A DNA stretch of 64,000 bases from Adenanthera pavonina (taxonomy: Eukaryota > Streptophyta > Magnoliopsida > Fabales > Fabaceae), in contig JAIVEN010000015.1 in the NCBI GenBank assembly GCA_026686845.1, positions 23,913,501-23,977,500 of the forward strand, read 5' to 3'. The notes under the pieces were generated by a model, which was not told the origin of the DNA, made no database searches, and saw only the letters and a list, made by a program, of their open reading frames with translations. The translations under genes were made by a program, and so were the position numbers. Below, in pieces: positions 24,001 to 35,940 of the stretch; position 1 is the first letter of the stretch, and each line of letters opens with the position of its first letter.

Positions 24001-25725
24001 TGTTAACAAGGCTGACTTCCCAAGAGGGGGGGTGAATTAGGAAGATTGAAATTTTTCTGCACAAAGTGAAGTGGGTGAAGATATCACAGTATAATGAAAG
24101 CAATGAGTAAAACAGAGTAAGCTGATAAGTAAGGATAAGGAGAAGAAAACTCAGTGATTTATCCTGGTTCGGTCTATCCACTTGACCTACGTCCAGTCCC
24201 CAAGACAACTCTTGAGATTTATCCACTATACAGCAAGAATTTCAACGGGCTTCTTGTTAATGCCACAATACATGAGTATGCTCTGTTTCTGAGCTCTCTC
24301 AAACTCTCTAAGCACTTTCTCTATGTGCTTCCCAATCCCCTTGTGAATTCCCCTCACAAGTAAATCTATCTTCCAGATGAAGAGTAGATTGTTTACAAAG
24401 ATACAACTCTCTTGAATAGAGTAGATATGAAGGTTAAAGTACAGATAATGAAGTTGAGAGGGTAAAAGCTTTTGAGATGAAGATTCAGCAGAAATTCGGT
24501 ATATACAAGTTTGATTCGTTACCCACAACTTCAAATGATGTTACTTTTATAGTTTTAGGTCTCAAGTATCCGTTAGAGACTTAAACTATCCGTTGGGGAA
24601 GTTATCCAACGGTTACTCTGAAAAACTATCCGTTTACCAACCGTATTTAATGTTTCTGACACACTGAAATTCAAATTTTGGTTAGTCAACAGATGAATTT
24701 CGAAGGAACCGAAGGTTAAAGCTTCCAATGCTAAAATATGAAGTTCGTCTGTCCATAGAGTGAAATTCGAATTTTGAAATTTATAAAATATTTTCACAAT
24801 GTGACATACGAATTTTCAAGAAGAAAGTTTTTCTGTAAATCGTGAACAGTGTTTTCAATTTGCTACAGTACCCTCGAAATTCAAATTTTGGATGCCCAAA
24901 ATTCGTCTGTCCATTGAACGTTCAAAGAGGCACAGTAGTTCACTTTCTTCGAAATTCGAATTTTAACAAAGTGAAATTCGTCTGTCCGAGATTAATTTTG
25001 AAACTTAATTTCTTCTTGATTTCAGATGAACTTTAACATAGTTTCAGACGAATTTCTTCTGTTTTCTCAAGTTGTGTTTTGTCTGAAATTCGAACTTTGA
25101 AAGAGTGAAATTCGAATGTCACAAAGAAGCTCCTTTCAGACTTATATGAAAATTCGAATGTTGCAAAGTCAAAGTTCGTCTGTCAGAGAGCATTTTTCAA
25201 ACTCAATTTCTTCTTGATTTCAGATGAACTTTAACATAGTTTCAGACGAATTTCTTTGGTTTTCACAAATTGCATTTTGTCTGAAATTCAAACTTTGAAA
25301 CTGTAAAGTTCGTCTGTCACAAAGAGGCTTCTTTCAGACTTAAAGAAAATTCGAATTTTGAAAGACCAAAATTCGTCTGACAGAGAGACATCTCTTCAGA
25401 CTTGTTCAGTTTTAGCTCGAAATTCGAATTTCCAAAGGCAAAGTTCGAATTTCCAACTTAACAGTTCAGTTTAAACTTTCAAACTTCGTCTGTTTGTGAG
25501 TATTTTTCAAATAAGTAAAGATTTAATTTCAAATCAAGGTTTGAAAACATCTTTTTCTTAAATCAAAATCTTTTACCCAATCACAACTAAAACTAAAGAT
25601 GTTACAAGAGATCTAACAGCAAATACTCAGAAAATCTTCACTTGAAACAACTTTGATCTCCTTTGATATCTTCAATCCAAGCTCTTGAGTGTTAGCTGGG
25701 AATCATCAAAAATCTTGATTCAACA
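24001..25725 (-). repeat. 3' LTR of element B (1,725 bp)
   Basis: On the plus strand it begins TGTTAACAAGGCTGAC and ends CTTGATTCAACA. It is nearly identical to 34216-35940. From 24650 to 25500 it is packed with AAATTCGAATTT-type palindromes and TTCGTCTGTC motifs in both orientations. Confidence 0.95.
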
Positions 25726-25739
25726 TTCTCCCCCTTTTT
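25726..25739 (-). other. Polypurine tract of element B
   Basis: The minus strand reads AAAAAGGGGGAGAA directly before the 3' LTR start TGTTGAATC. This is the expected primer for plus-strand cDNA. A second purine run (GAGGGGGAGC, minus strand, about 25794-25803) lies about 60 bases upstream and could be a secondary tract. Confidence 0.88.
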
Positions 25740-26030
25740 GATGATGACAAAACAACTCACAAACTGGATTAGTACTTGGGTTTGCTTACACAAGCTCCCC
25801 CTCAACATATGCATTACAGTTCATAAGATATCATTTCCAACAGATTAAGTGAAGAGATTCAAAGCCCAAAACATTGCAACCAAGAACATAATTCATTGAA
25901 TCAAATTGTTTCAATACATATTTCAATTTAAGATTAGTTCTCAAAACATAAGGAATAATCATCAAACAAGATACAATCAAACAACTAAAACAAGATACAA
26001 TAGGAAGATTCAGCCTAAGATCTAAAACAA

Positions 26031-28223
26031 TCACTTCTTCTTTGGCTTAGACTTCTTGCTGTATGTCTTTCCTTTCCCAGAAGACTCAGCAGATTTTCCA
26101 GCTTGCTTGGTCCCAGTTTGCTTTATCTTCTCCTCCTTTTTGGCATCATCAGAAAGCCCAACAAAATCCATTGGAGGAGGAATCTGAGAAATAGGAACAG
26201 CACGAAGAGGGACAGGAGCAAAAGGAATCTCTGGCTGAACTGGTGCAGGAGGCTCAGGGCTAGGTTCTTTATCATCATCAGAGACCTCAAGCAGCTCTTG
26301 TATTTCCTGCCTGGAAAGAGCCAGTCGAGCTCTCTGTTCCTCTGAAAGCCCATAAGCAGCAAGAGAAGGAGAGGCTGGTTGAGCAAGAGGAAACATTTCT
26401 TCAAGTCTTCGCCTTTGAGCTTGTAGGAGAGCATTGTGAGCAATAGCTTCAAAATCAATAACAGGCACAATGCTCCTTTCCTCATTGAGTGCAGCTTGCA
26501 GAAATGGTGAAGCAGATATGGATGCTACTAGCTGCTCAACTTGCTCAGACTCTTGGATGGAAAGTATAGAGTCTTGAGCAACTGCTTCACTAGGCTCAAG
26601 AGGGCTTGATTCCTGCAGACCCTCTTCCTCTATGCCATAGTCCAAGGGTGGACCAGGGCTTGCCTCATTGCTGGAGACTTTTGGAGTGCCAGCTGGTTCA
26701 GTCTCTTGCACACCAACACCAGGGATAGGAGAATCCAACTCAAACGGACTTGGAGGCACAGGAGATGGAGACAGAGTAGGCTCAGGAACACCAGGCTGAG
26801 GTGGAGCTGAAGTGGTAGGAATTGCATTTCTGATTTCTTCATAAGCATCAGCTACCACCTTCATATTTACAGCCAACTGATGGATCTGATCTTGTAGATG
26901 AGCAAATTTGGCATTTTGCTCATCCCTAATGCTGAGAATGAGTGTTGACAGACTGTCAAACAACTCAGTGATCTTTGTTGGCTTGACCCGTGAGGAGGAA
27001 GTGGAAGGAGGGTGTGTAGGCCTGGATGGAGATGGAATAGGCTGAGAAGGCTGAGATACAGATCTGCCAGGAGTCTCAGAAGTGCCTTCTTGTTGGAGGG
27101 AAGCATCAGCAACAAAGAACAAGTCTTCAGATTTCCCTGCTCCCTTTCCAACCCAATGTCCTTCATCTCTTTCAATGCCCATCCTTTGTAATTCCTCTTC
27201 TTTGAAGGCCTCAGTGAGTTTCCCTTTCCCCTTTTCAATGTGTTGAATCCTAGCATGCTGCAGGATTCTTGAAATAATTGCTGCATAGGGGAGTATGGAA
27301 TCCTTCCTCTGATCCCTTGCCTTTATCATTCGCTGGAGGATGATATGACCCATATTAATTAGCTTCCCATGTATGATAGCAGTCATCACATGAGCCTCTG
27401 CCCTTGTTACCAAATTGAAGCTTCCACCTTTATTGAAAATGATCCTGGACATAATGTAGTGCAGGATCCTTACTTGTACACTTAGGTCTGTGGGCTTCTA
27501 CAAATTTATTGTGGGCCTATTCTCCCTTCTTCTGAATAAGGTGTCCAAGATGGTGCTTTCTTTGTAATTCAGAAAGGAGCCACCTTCTTCATCAGCTGTG
27601 CTAGCCTCATCCATATATCCAGAGGCTGTGATGTCAACTTTCAGCCCATCTTGTCCTGGGATTTCCAGCACCTCATTGAAGGTTTCATCAGCAAGCCAAA
27701 TAGTCCTTGATCTCAAGGTGACCTCCCATTTCCTTTTCTTGTTGTTATATTGAAGAGAGGCATACCAAGTCTTCACTACCTCATCGTCATATTTTTCAGC
27801 AATTTCCAACAGATTCTTATATCTTAACAACCATATTCCAGCATCAAAGTTGTTAGATATTAAGAATTGTTCCATATTCACACAGTGAGGCTTGATTACC
27901 TTTTTGTTGGAAAACTTGGTGGAATACTCTTCTTGAATCTCTGGAGTGCTCCAAAGTGGCAGTGTAGTGAGCTCATATTCTCCAGATTGTGTAGAAGAGG
28001 AGGAAGCCACAGCAGTAGTATCAGCCGAAGGAACTGCAGATTTTGATGATGAGGGCCCAGCTTTCTGAGATTCTGACTTGGATGATGATTTTTGGCGTTT
28101 GGAAGGGGTAGCTTTACTGGGTTCGGCCTTTCTCTTCGATTTCTCTCCTTCCTTTGTAGCATATTGAGATTTGACCGTTCTTTTTGGCCGTGTTCCAGCT
28201 TGTCCTGCTCCAGGATTCTTCAC
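26031..28223 (-). pseudogene. Extra ORF (env-position protein) of element B, one stop codon
   Basis: About 730 codons starting at the ATG at 28223, interrupted only by a TAG at 27498-27500. The N-terminal 60 residues are basic and Ser/Lys-rich with a nuclear-signal-like SKRKAEPSKATPSKRQK. A conserved globular part follows (EEYSTKFSNKKVIKPHCVNM, KNLLEIAEKYDDEVVKTWYA), then after the stop MSRIIFNKGGSFNLVTRAEA. The C-terminal half is low-complexity, rich in Pro, Ser and Glu, and ends in a Lys-rich tail. I see no signal peptide or membrane helix. SIRE elements carry an 'envelope-like' ORF at this place, but these features do not support a membrane fusion protein. The function is unknown. Confidence 0.8.
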
Positions 28224-29228
28224 TCTCGCAATTTTTCGGTTGAATGATGCAGAATGTGGAAGAGAATAGATTTAAGGAATGCGAAAGGAAGTTTAAATGG
28301 TGAAGAATGACGGTTTTTGGACAGGAGTTAAGAGGATTGAAGAGAGAATCAGAACAGACTTGGAGAAGTTACAAATAGGGTTGCGTCTGTTCTCTGGAAA
28401 ACCGTCGGATTTAACTTATGTAACCGTCTGACAGACGAATTTTGACCCCTCAAAATTTGAACTTCGGGCAGTTACAAGTTAAACCGTTCAGCAAAGCTTA
28501 CTGACAGACAAATTTTCATCTGAAAGTTCGTCTGACAGAGAATGGGAACAAGCAGTACACGCACAACAGACAAATTTTGTTTCAACAAAATTCAAATGTT
28601 GAAGAGAAAACAGCATCAACAATCAAAATTCAACCAATAGAAGAATTAAGCATGCAGAGCATCATCTTTCAAGCATTCAGCATGAAGAACATGATTCAAC
28701 AAACGAATTTTGAACTGTAAATTCGAATTTTTCATCTTTTGTAAAGGTTGTCCAACAGTCGTATGTCAAGAAGTGATAATTCGTATAACAGTGATGGACA
28801 AACATATCTTTGAAAATTTTGTTCTTGAAAATTTGAACTTCCATATTCAACAGACGAATTTCGAGGCATCAGTGAGAACTGTTCCAAAGTATAACAGGTC
28901 GAAGTTCGTCTGTTGGTCACTTAAAATTCGAATGTTGACCACGTTGACCAGTATAAAAACACAGTTTATGAAGCAACATACGTCTAACACCATTTCAAAT
29001 ATAAGCATCATCATTAAAAAAAAACTTACAGAATGGATCCAGAACTTAGGATTTTCGTTGTTTACTTCACTTTCTGATTGTTCCATTCTGATATGCTCCA
29101 ATCTTCAAGAGTATAGCCATTTAGTCTTGTAAGGAGCACCTGCAACTTAAATTAAACACTCTCCGATGCTGAAGTTAGAATTGATTTTAAGATTTAAAAC
29201 TCTAAAAAGAGAATTTCATAAGAATAAC
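28224..29228 (-). other. Spacer between RNase H and extra ORF of B, with LTR-type motif array
   Basis: No coding potential is seen. From 28425 to 28940 it repeats CAGACGAATTT, GTTCGTCTG and AAATTCGAATTT motifs like those in the LTR U3, though the sequence is not an LTR copy. The stretch is conserved in position and motif content with 18141-19122 of element C. Confidence 0.8.
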
Positions 29229-32200
29229 TTACAATTCATTGGGATTTACCATTCCCAATTCTCTTCTTATTTTGCAATGCCTGTCTTCTGGTAGAGGTTT
29301 GGTGAGTATATCAGCTACTTGATCCTCTGTTGGGATGTATTCCAGCTTAACTTCTTCTTTCAGAACATGATCCCTTATGAAGTGGTGCCTAACCTCAATA
29401 TGTTTCGTCCTTGAGTGCATGACAGGATTCTTAGTGATATTTATGGCACTTTGATTATCACACATGATGGGTATCTCCTTCATTTTAACCTCAAGATCCT
29501 CAAGCTGCTGCTTCATCCAGATAACTTGTGCACAACAGCTTCCAGCTGCAACATACTCAGCTTCTGCAGTGGATAGAGCCACATTGTTTTGCTTTTTGCT
29601 GAACCATGAAACCAGGGATCCTCCAAGAAACTGACAAGTTCCACTTGTGCTTTTTCTGTCAGTTTTGATCCTCCAAAATCAGCATCAGTGTATCCTTTGA
29701 GATCTTCTCCATTGCCTTTTGGATACCAAAGACCCATCTGTGATGTTCCAATGAGATATCTGAAAATTCTTTTCACAGCTGTTGCATGGGTCTCTTTGGG
29801 GCATGATTGGAACCTTGCACACATACAGACACTGAACATAATGTCAGGTCTGCTGGCAGTTAAGTACAGCAGGGATCCAATCATTCTTCTGTACTGAGTA
29901 ATGTCAAACATCTTCCCATTCTCATCCATGTCCAGTTTGGTTGCAGTAGCCATAGGTGTTCCCATTGGCTTGGCATTCTCCATTCCAAACTTCTTTAGCA
30001 GCTCTTTCAGATACTTGGATTGGCTGAGGAAGATGCCATCATCTCGCTGTCTGATTTGCAGTCCAAGGAAGAAATTGAGTTCACCCATCATAGACATCTC
30101 GAATTCTCCCTGCATTAACTCAGAAAATTTCTTGCAAAGAGCCTCATTAGTAGCACCGAAAATAATATCATCAACATAAATTTGAACAATTAGTAAATCT
30201 TTATTTTCTTTCTTAGTAAATAAGGTTGTGTCAACTTTGCCTCTATTGAATTCTTTTTCACTTAGAAAATTGCTCAGTCTCTCATACCATGCTCTAGGGG
30301 CTTATTTTAAACCATAAAGAGCTTTCTTTAGTTTATATACATGGTTTGGTTTTGTAGAATCCTCAAAGCCTGGAGGTTGATCTACATAGACCTCTTCCAT
30401 GATATATCCATTCAGAAAGGCACTCTTTACATCCATTTGATATAGTAAAATGTTTTTCATGCATGCATATGCCAGCAGTATTCTTATGGCCTCTAGTCTT
30501 GCTACTGGTGCAAAGGTTTCTTCAAAATCAATGCCTTCTTCCTGGTTATACCCTTTAGCAACCAGTCTAGCTTTATTTCTAATTATTGTTCCAGATTCAT
30601 CAAGTTTACTTATAAAAACCCATTTGGTACCAATAACAGGATGATTTCTGGGCCTTGGTACTAAATCCCAAACTTGATTTCTTTCAAACTGATTTAGTTC
30701 ATCTTGCATAGCCAAAATCCAGTAATCATCAGTTAAGGCTTCTTCAACACATTTGGGTTCAATTTGAGAAATGAAAGCACAGTTTAACATTTGATCCCTT
30801 AACTGTTTTTTGGTTTTGACTCTCTCTTGAACATCCCCTATCACTTGATCAACAGGGTGATTCCTTTGATATCTCCAAGCTCTAGGGAGTTCTTAATATG
30901 TTTCTTCATTTTCATCAAACTCTTGTTCCTGAATATCTTCCTCTGTGTTAACAGATTCAGGTATCTTTGGAGATTCTGTTTTATTTTTATCAGAAATGCC
31001 CAGTTTTTCAAAGTTGAAAGCAAGATCATCCTCATTGGCAATATGTTTTGAAACAGTTTCATTTTCAATGAAAACCACATGCACAGATTCTTCTATCACA
31101 TTTGATCTTTTGTTATAAACTCTATATGCCTTACTCCTACTAGAATAGCCCAGAAATATACCTTCATCGGATTTGGCATCAAACTTACCCAGATTTTCTT
31201 TTCCGTTGTTATGGACGAAGCATTTGCATCCGAACACATGGAGATGGGACATATTTGGCTTTCTCCCCTTGTACAGCTCGTATGGAGTCTTTCCAAGGAT
31301 GGGTCTGAAGTAGGCTCTGTTGATGATGTAACTTGCTGTGTTCACTGCATCAGCCCAAAACACTTGAGAAAGTTCCTTCTCATTCAGCATAGCTCTGGCC
31401 ATCTCCCCAATAGTTCTGTTCTTCCTTTCTACTACTCCATTCTGTTGAGGAGTCCTAGGAGATGAGAAGTTGTGGTCAATTCCATGCTCACTGCAGTACT
31501 CCAGGAAGTATGCATTTTCAAATTCTCCTCCATGATCTGACCTGATAGACACAATAGAAATACCTTTCTCATTTTGCACTTTCTTAGCTAAGGTTACAAA
31601 TGCATCAAAGGTATCACTTTTAGAGGAAAGAAATAATGTCCAAGTGAATCTAGAATAATCATCTACAATTACAAGTACATACAGATTACCACCAAGACTC
31701 TTCACCCTAGAAGGTCCAATTAAGTCCATATGCAGCAACTCAAGTGGTCTAGTTGTGGTAACTATGTTCTTAGATTTGAAGGATGATTTAATTTGTTTTC
31801 CTTTTAAGCATGCATCACATTCTTTATCCTTTTCAAAAGATATTTTTGGCAAACCAGTAACTAGCTCATTTTTAACCAGTTTAGACAATTGATTCATATT
31901 AACATGAGCTAATCTCCTATGTCATAACCAACTATCGTTATTTTGACTAATTAAGCACACAGAATCTAAGGGAGGAAGTTCATCAAGATCAATAGTATAA
32001 CAGTTACCATCCCTTTGAGCTTTTAAGATTACTTTGTGATCACTTTTTCTGATGACCAGGCAAAACTTTGAGTCAAACAGCACCCAGTTTCCTCTATCAC
32101 AGGTTTGACTCACGCTCAGCAGATTGTGGTTGAGGCCAATTACAAACAACACCTCTTCAATGGATGTTTCTGGATTTTTCCCCACAATGCCAATGCCAAT

Positions 32201-32365
32201 GATTTTACCATATTGATCACTTCCAAAGGTCACCTTTCCTCCTTTCTTGTCTCTAAGGGTGATGAACTTCTCCTTATCACCAGTCATGTGGCTTGAGCAG
32301 GCACTGTCCATATACCATTTGTTGCTCTTCTTAGCTTTAAGACAGACCTGCAAGTCAATATTCAT
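29229..32365 (-). pseudogene. Copia pol of element B (protease, integrase, RT, RNase H)
   Basis: Minus order: protease WYMDSACSSHMTGD (about 32310), gag-pre-integrase, and integrase 30893-31897 with an HHCC-type start and DDE residues in MDLIGPSRV, SIRSDHGGEF and GVVERKNRT. RT at 30302-30844 has WVFISKLDESG and DVKSAFLNGY, with catalytic YVDDII near 30170. A C-terminal RT block (29513-30115) leads into RNase H (29229-29582, LSTAEAEYVAAGSC, ILTKPLPEDRH). Disabling changes are a Trp-to-TGA stop at 31922, TAA at 30893, TAA at 30302 and a one-base shift near 29665. SIRE/Maximus-like by motif similarity. Confidence 0.92.
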
Positions 32366-34214
32366 GTTTTCCTTTTAGGTACCCAAATTTGCTTGGGTCC
32401 TTTTTGTTTAGTAGATCTTTCCCTAGATGCAGATGCAACTCTGGGAACCCATTCAACTTTCCTGCTAAGTCCATTTTTCTTTAAAATACAGGAACTCGAA
32501 ATGTGTCCCTTTTTGTTGCAGAAATGGCAGGTAGTGAATGGACTACTAGATTGAGAGGCAGGAAGAAAACAATGCAGATAATACTTCTGTTTAGCATGCC
32601 TTGGTTGATTATATGTCTCAATATGAGGTGATGCACTATTTTTCTTCTTATTGCTCTCAGCATGCATAAAATGTCTCCTATATGCATTTTGGTTTTTCTT
32701 CCTAATTTTTTCTTTGACAGCACATGGATCATAGCCAAGACCAGCTTTTCCTTGTGAAATTCTTTGGCTCCCCATCAAGGCAAACAACATATCTTTACCT
32801 CTAGTGAGCCTAGACATGCTTCTAACTAAGTAATCATTAGTTTGCTTAAGTTCAGTACATGAAGTACAGCAAACAGATTCAGCAGTAGATAAAGAAGTAA
32901 TTTCAGAGATTGTGCTTTGTGATTCCAGCTTGTTTATCTTCTTCTTTGCCAGTTTTAGTTCTTTAGCAACTTTAATGAAATCATCATGAAGCTCATGAAG
33001 TGCATCCAGTAATTCAGAATAGGAAGGTTCAGATTCATATACCTCTTCTTCCTGATCACTGCTGCATGAGGGAGTGGCTTCTTCAGAAGCAAGTGCCATC
33101 AGACAAATGTTGGCAATCTCATCTTCATCTTCTTCTTCCTCATCTGAGCTGTTGCCCCATATGGATGAGATGTAGGCTTTCTTCCTCTTCCCTTTGTCAG
33201 CAACTTTCTTTTCTTTTTCTTGCTTCTTGAGGAATTGGAGGCAGTCCCACTTTATGTGTCCCTGCTTCTTGCACTCATAACAAGTTACAGGTTCTTTTGC
33301 CTCTTTCTTGCTTTCTCCAGCAGCTCCCTTCTTGAAGAATCTCTTGTTCTTCTTCTTGCTGTAGAATCTTCCGAATTTTCTGACCATCATAGCCAGAGTT
33401 TCCTCATCTAGCCCATCCTCTTCATCAGATTCTTCTTCCTTTTCATCAGCAGCTTTGAGGGCAAGGCCTTTCTTCTTTCTGTCCATCCCAGCTTCCTTGA
33501 GAGCTTTGATCTTTCCTTCATACTCTTCAAGGCTGCCAAAGAGAGCTGTGACAGAGGCCATTGATTCTCCTCTGGCTTCTTCTATTGCTGTCACCTTGGG
33601 CTGCCATTCCAGAGGGAGTGCTCTGAGAATTTTTCTCACTTTCTCTGATTGAGTGTATTCCTTTCCTAGGCTCTTTAGTTGATTCACAATGAGAGTGAAT
33701 CTCTTTTGGAGCTCCTTTATAGTTTCTCCTTCAGCCATTCTGAAGCTCTCATACTCTCCAATGATGTATTGAGTCTGTTCTCCCTGACCCCAGATGTTCC
33801 TTCATGTGCAATCTGCAGAGTGTCCCACATCCCTTTTGCAGTGGTGCATTGTGAGACCCTGTAGAATTTGTCCTGGTTCAGGGCACTGACTAAACAATGA
33901 TTTGCTTTAAAATTCAGTAGGACTCTCCTTCTGTCTTCATCATTTCACTCTGCTTCCAGCTTCTCTTTGTATCTTCCATCTTCAGTTAGAGCCATTGGGA
34001 CAAAATCTCCTTTATCAATGACTGACCAGATGTCAAGATCAATTGATTGGAGGTAGATCTGCATCCTCATCTTCCAGTACCCATAATGCTCTCCACTGAA
34101 GCCTGGTGGTCTGTTAGTGTTGTTTCCTTCAGGAAGTATACTCTCTCCAAAGCCAGCCATCTTTGTTCCCGGACTGTAAAATCCTTTGAATGGGAATCCG
34201 GGCTCTGATACCAC
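32362..34214 (-). pseudogene. Copia gag of element B with two zinc knuckles
   Basis: The N-terminal piece 33945-34214 (GFSGEHYGYWKMRMQIYLQS) ends at a Trp-to-TGA stop. A one-base deletion near 33760 shifts the frame, and the main open frame is 32362-33738. It holds the first CX2CX4HX4C knuckle CYECKKQGHIKWDC (about 33242-33283), an acidic Glu/Asp run, a Lys-rich coiled-coil-like helix (HDDFIKVAKELKLAKKKINK) and a second knuckle CHFCNKKGHISSSC (about 32488-32529). It would assemble the particle and bind genomic RNA. The final TGA overlaps the pol ATG (ATGA). Confidence 0.9.
34201..34213 (-). other. Primer-binding site of element B
   Basis: The minus strand reads TGGTATCAGAGCC, separated by two bases from the end of the 5' LTR at 34216. 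It matches the 3' end of initiator Met tRNA, the usual primer for plant Ty1/copia elements. Confidence 0.95.
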
Positions 34215-34215
34215 T

Positions 34216-35940
34216 TGTTAACAAGGCTGACTTCCCAAGAAGGGGGGTGAATTGGGAAGATTGAAATTTTTCTGCACAAAGTGAAGTGGGTGAAGATATC
34301 ACAGCATAATGAAAGCAATGAATAAAACAGAGTAAGCTGATAAGTAAGGATAAGGAGAAGAAAACTCAGTGATTTATCCTGGTTCGGTCTATCCACTTGA
34401 CCTACGTCCAGTCCCCAAGACAACTCTTGAGATTTATCCACTATACAGCAAGAATTTCAACGGGCTTCTTGCTAATGCCACAGTACATGAGTATGCTCTG
34501 TTTCTGAGCTCTCTCAAACTCTCCAAGCACTTTCTCTATGTGCTTCCCAATCCCCTTGTGAATTCCCCTCACAAGTAAATCTATCTTCCAGATGAAGAGT
34601 AGATTGTTTACAAAGATACAACTCTCTTGAATAGAGTAGATATGAAGGTTAAAGTACAGATAATGAAGTTGAGAGGGTAAAAGCTTTTGAGATGAAGATT
34701 TAGCAGAAATTCGGTATATACAAGTTTGATTCGTTACCCACAATTTCAAATGATGTTACTTTTATAGTTTTAGGTCTCAAGTATCCGTTAGAGACTTAAT
34801 CTATCCGTTGGAGAAGTTATCCAACGGTTACTCTGAAAAACTATCCATTTACCAACCGTATTTAATGTTTCTGACACACTGAAATTCGAATTTTGGTTGG
34901 TCAACAGACGAATTTCGAAGGAACCGAAGGTTAAAGCTTCTAATGTTAAAATACGAAGTTCGTCTGCCCATAAAGTGAAATTCGAATTTTGAAATTTATA
35001 AAATATTTTCACAATGTGACATACGAATTTTTAAGAAGAAAGTTTTTCTGTAAATCGTGAACAGTGTTTTCAATTTGCTACAGTACCCTCGAAATTCAAA
35101 TTTTGGATGCCCAAAATTCGTCTGTCCATTGAACGTTCAAAGAGGCACAGTAGTTCACTTTCTTCGAAATTCAAATTTTGACAGAGTGAAAATCGTCTGT
35201 CAGAGATCAATTTTGAAACTTAATTTCTTCTTGATTTCAGATGAACTTTAACATAGTTTCAGACGAATTTCTTCTGTTTTCTCAAGTTGTGTTTTGTCTG
35301 AAATTCGAACTTTGAAAGAGTGAAATTCGAATGTCACAAAGAAGCTCCTTTCAGACTTTTATGAAAATTCGAATGTTGCAAAGTCAAAGTTCGTCTGTCA
35401 GAGAGCATTTTTCAAACTCAATTTCTTCTTGATTTCAGATGAACTTTAACATAGTTTCAGACGAATTTCTTTGGTTTTCACAAATTGCATTTTGTCTGAA
35501 ATTCAAACTTTGAAACTGTAAAGTTCGTCTGTCACAAAGAGGCTTCTTTCAGACTTAAAGAAAATTCAAATTTTGAAAGACCAAAATTTGTCTGACAGAG
35601 AGACATCTCTTCAGACTTGTTCAGTTTTAGCTCGAAATTCGAATTTCCAAAGGCAAAGTTCGAATTTCCAACTTGACAGTTCAGTTTAAACTTTCAAACT
35701 TCGTCTGTTTGTGAGTATTTTTCAAATAAGTAAAGATTTAATTTCAAATCAAGGTTTGAAAATATCTTCTTCTTAAATCAAAATCTTTTACCCAATCACA
35801 ACTAAAACTAAAGATGTTACAAGAGATCTAACAGCAAATACTCAGAAAATCTTCACTTGAAACAACTTTGATCTCCTTTGATATCTTCAATCCAAGCTCT
35901 TGAGTGTTAGCTGGGAATTATCAAAACTCTTGATTCAACA
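34216..35940 (-). repeat. 5' LTR of element B (1,725 bp)
   Basis: It has the same ends and length as 24001-25725. Transcription of B would start in it and run leftward. The conserved block with CTTGACCTACGTCCAGTC (about 34396-34413) is shared by the LTRs of B, C and E and, diverged, by A and D; it lies downstream of the TATA site. Confidence 0.95.
34759..34766 (-). promoter_or_regulatory. TATA box in the 5' LTR of element B
   Basis: TATAAAAG on the minus strand, in a context (CTATAAAAGTAAC) that is kept in the 3' LTR and in solo LTR E. It sits between the motif-rich U3 and the conserved downstream block, the expected place for the core promoter. Confidence 0.6.

Larger units (their letters stand above)
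24001..35940 (-). mobile_element. Element B: complete Ty1/copia retrotransposon (SIRE-like, 11,940 bp), TSD CAAGT
   Basis: Both LTRs are present and are exactly 1,725 bp each. The order on the minus strand is 5' LTR, primer site, gag, pol (protease, integrase, RT, RNase H), spacer, extra ORF, polypurine tract, 3' LTR. CAAGT flanks it at 23996-24000 and 35941-35945. By eye the LTRs differ at about three dozen sites, mostly C/T and G/A changes, with no net length change, which suggests a fairly recent insertion. Six or more stops or shifts in gag, pol and the extra ORF make this copy non-autonomous. It is the youngest layer of the nest. Confidence 0.95.

Noticed and set aside
24650..25500. CRISPR-like or satellite array in the LTRs because of regular short repeats
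   Set aside because: The words vary, the spacers are not uniform, and the array repeats in every LTR of a plant retrotransposon family.
26031..28223. Calling the extra ORF a viral envelope gene
   Set aside because: Only its position supports that. No signal peptide, membrane helix or fusion-peptide-like segment was seen, and the N-terminus is basic and NLS-like.
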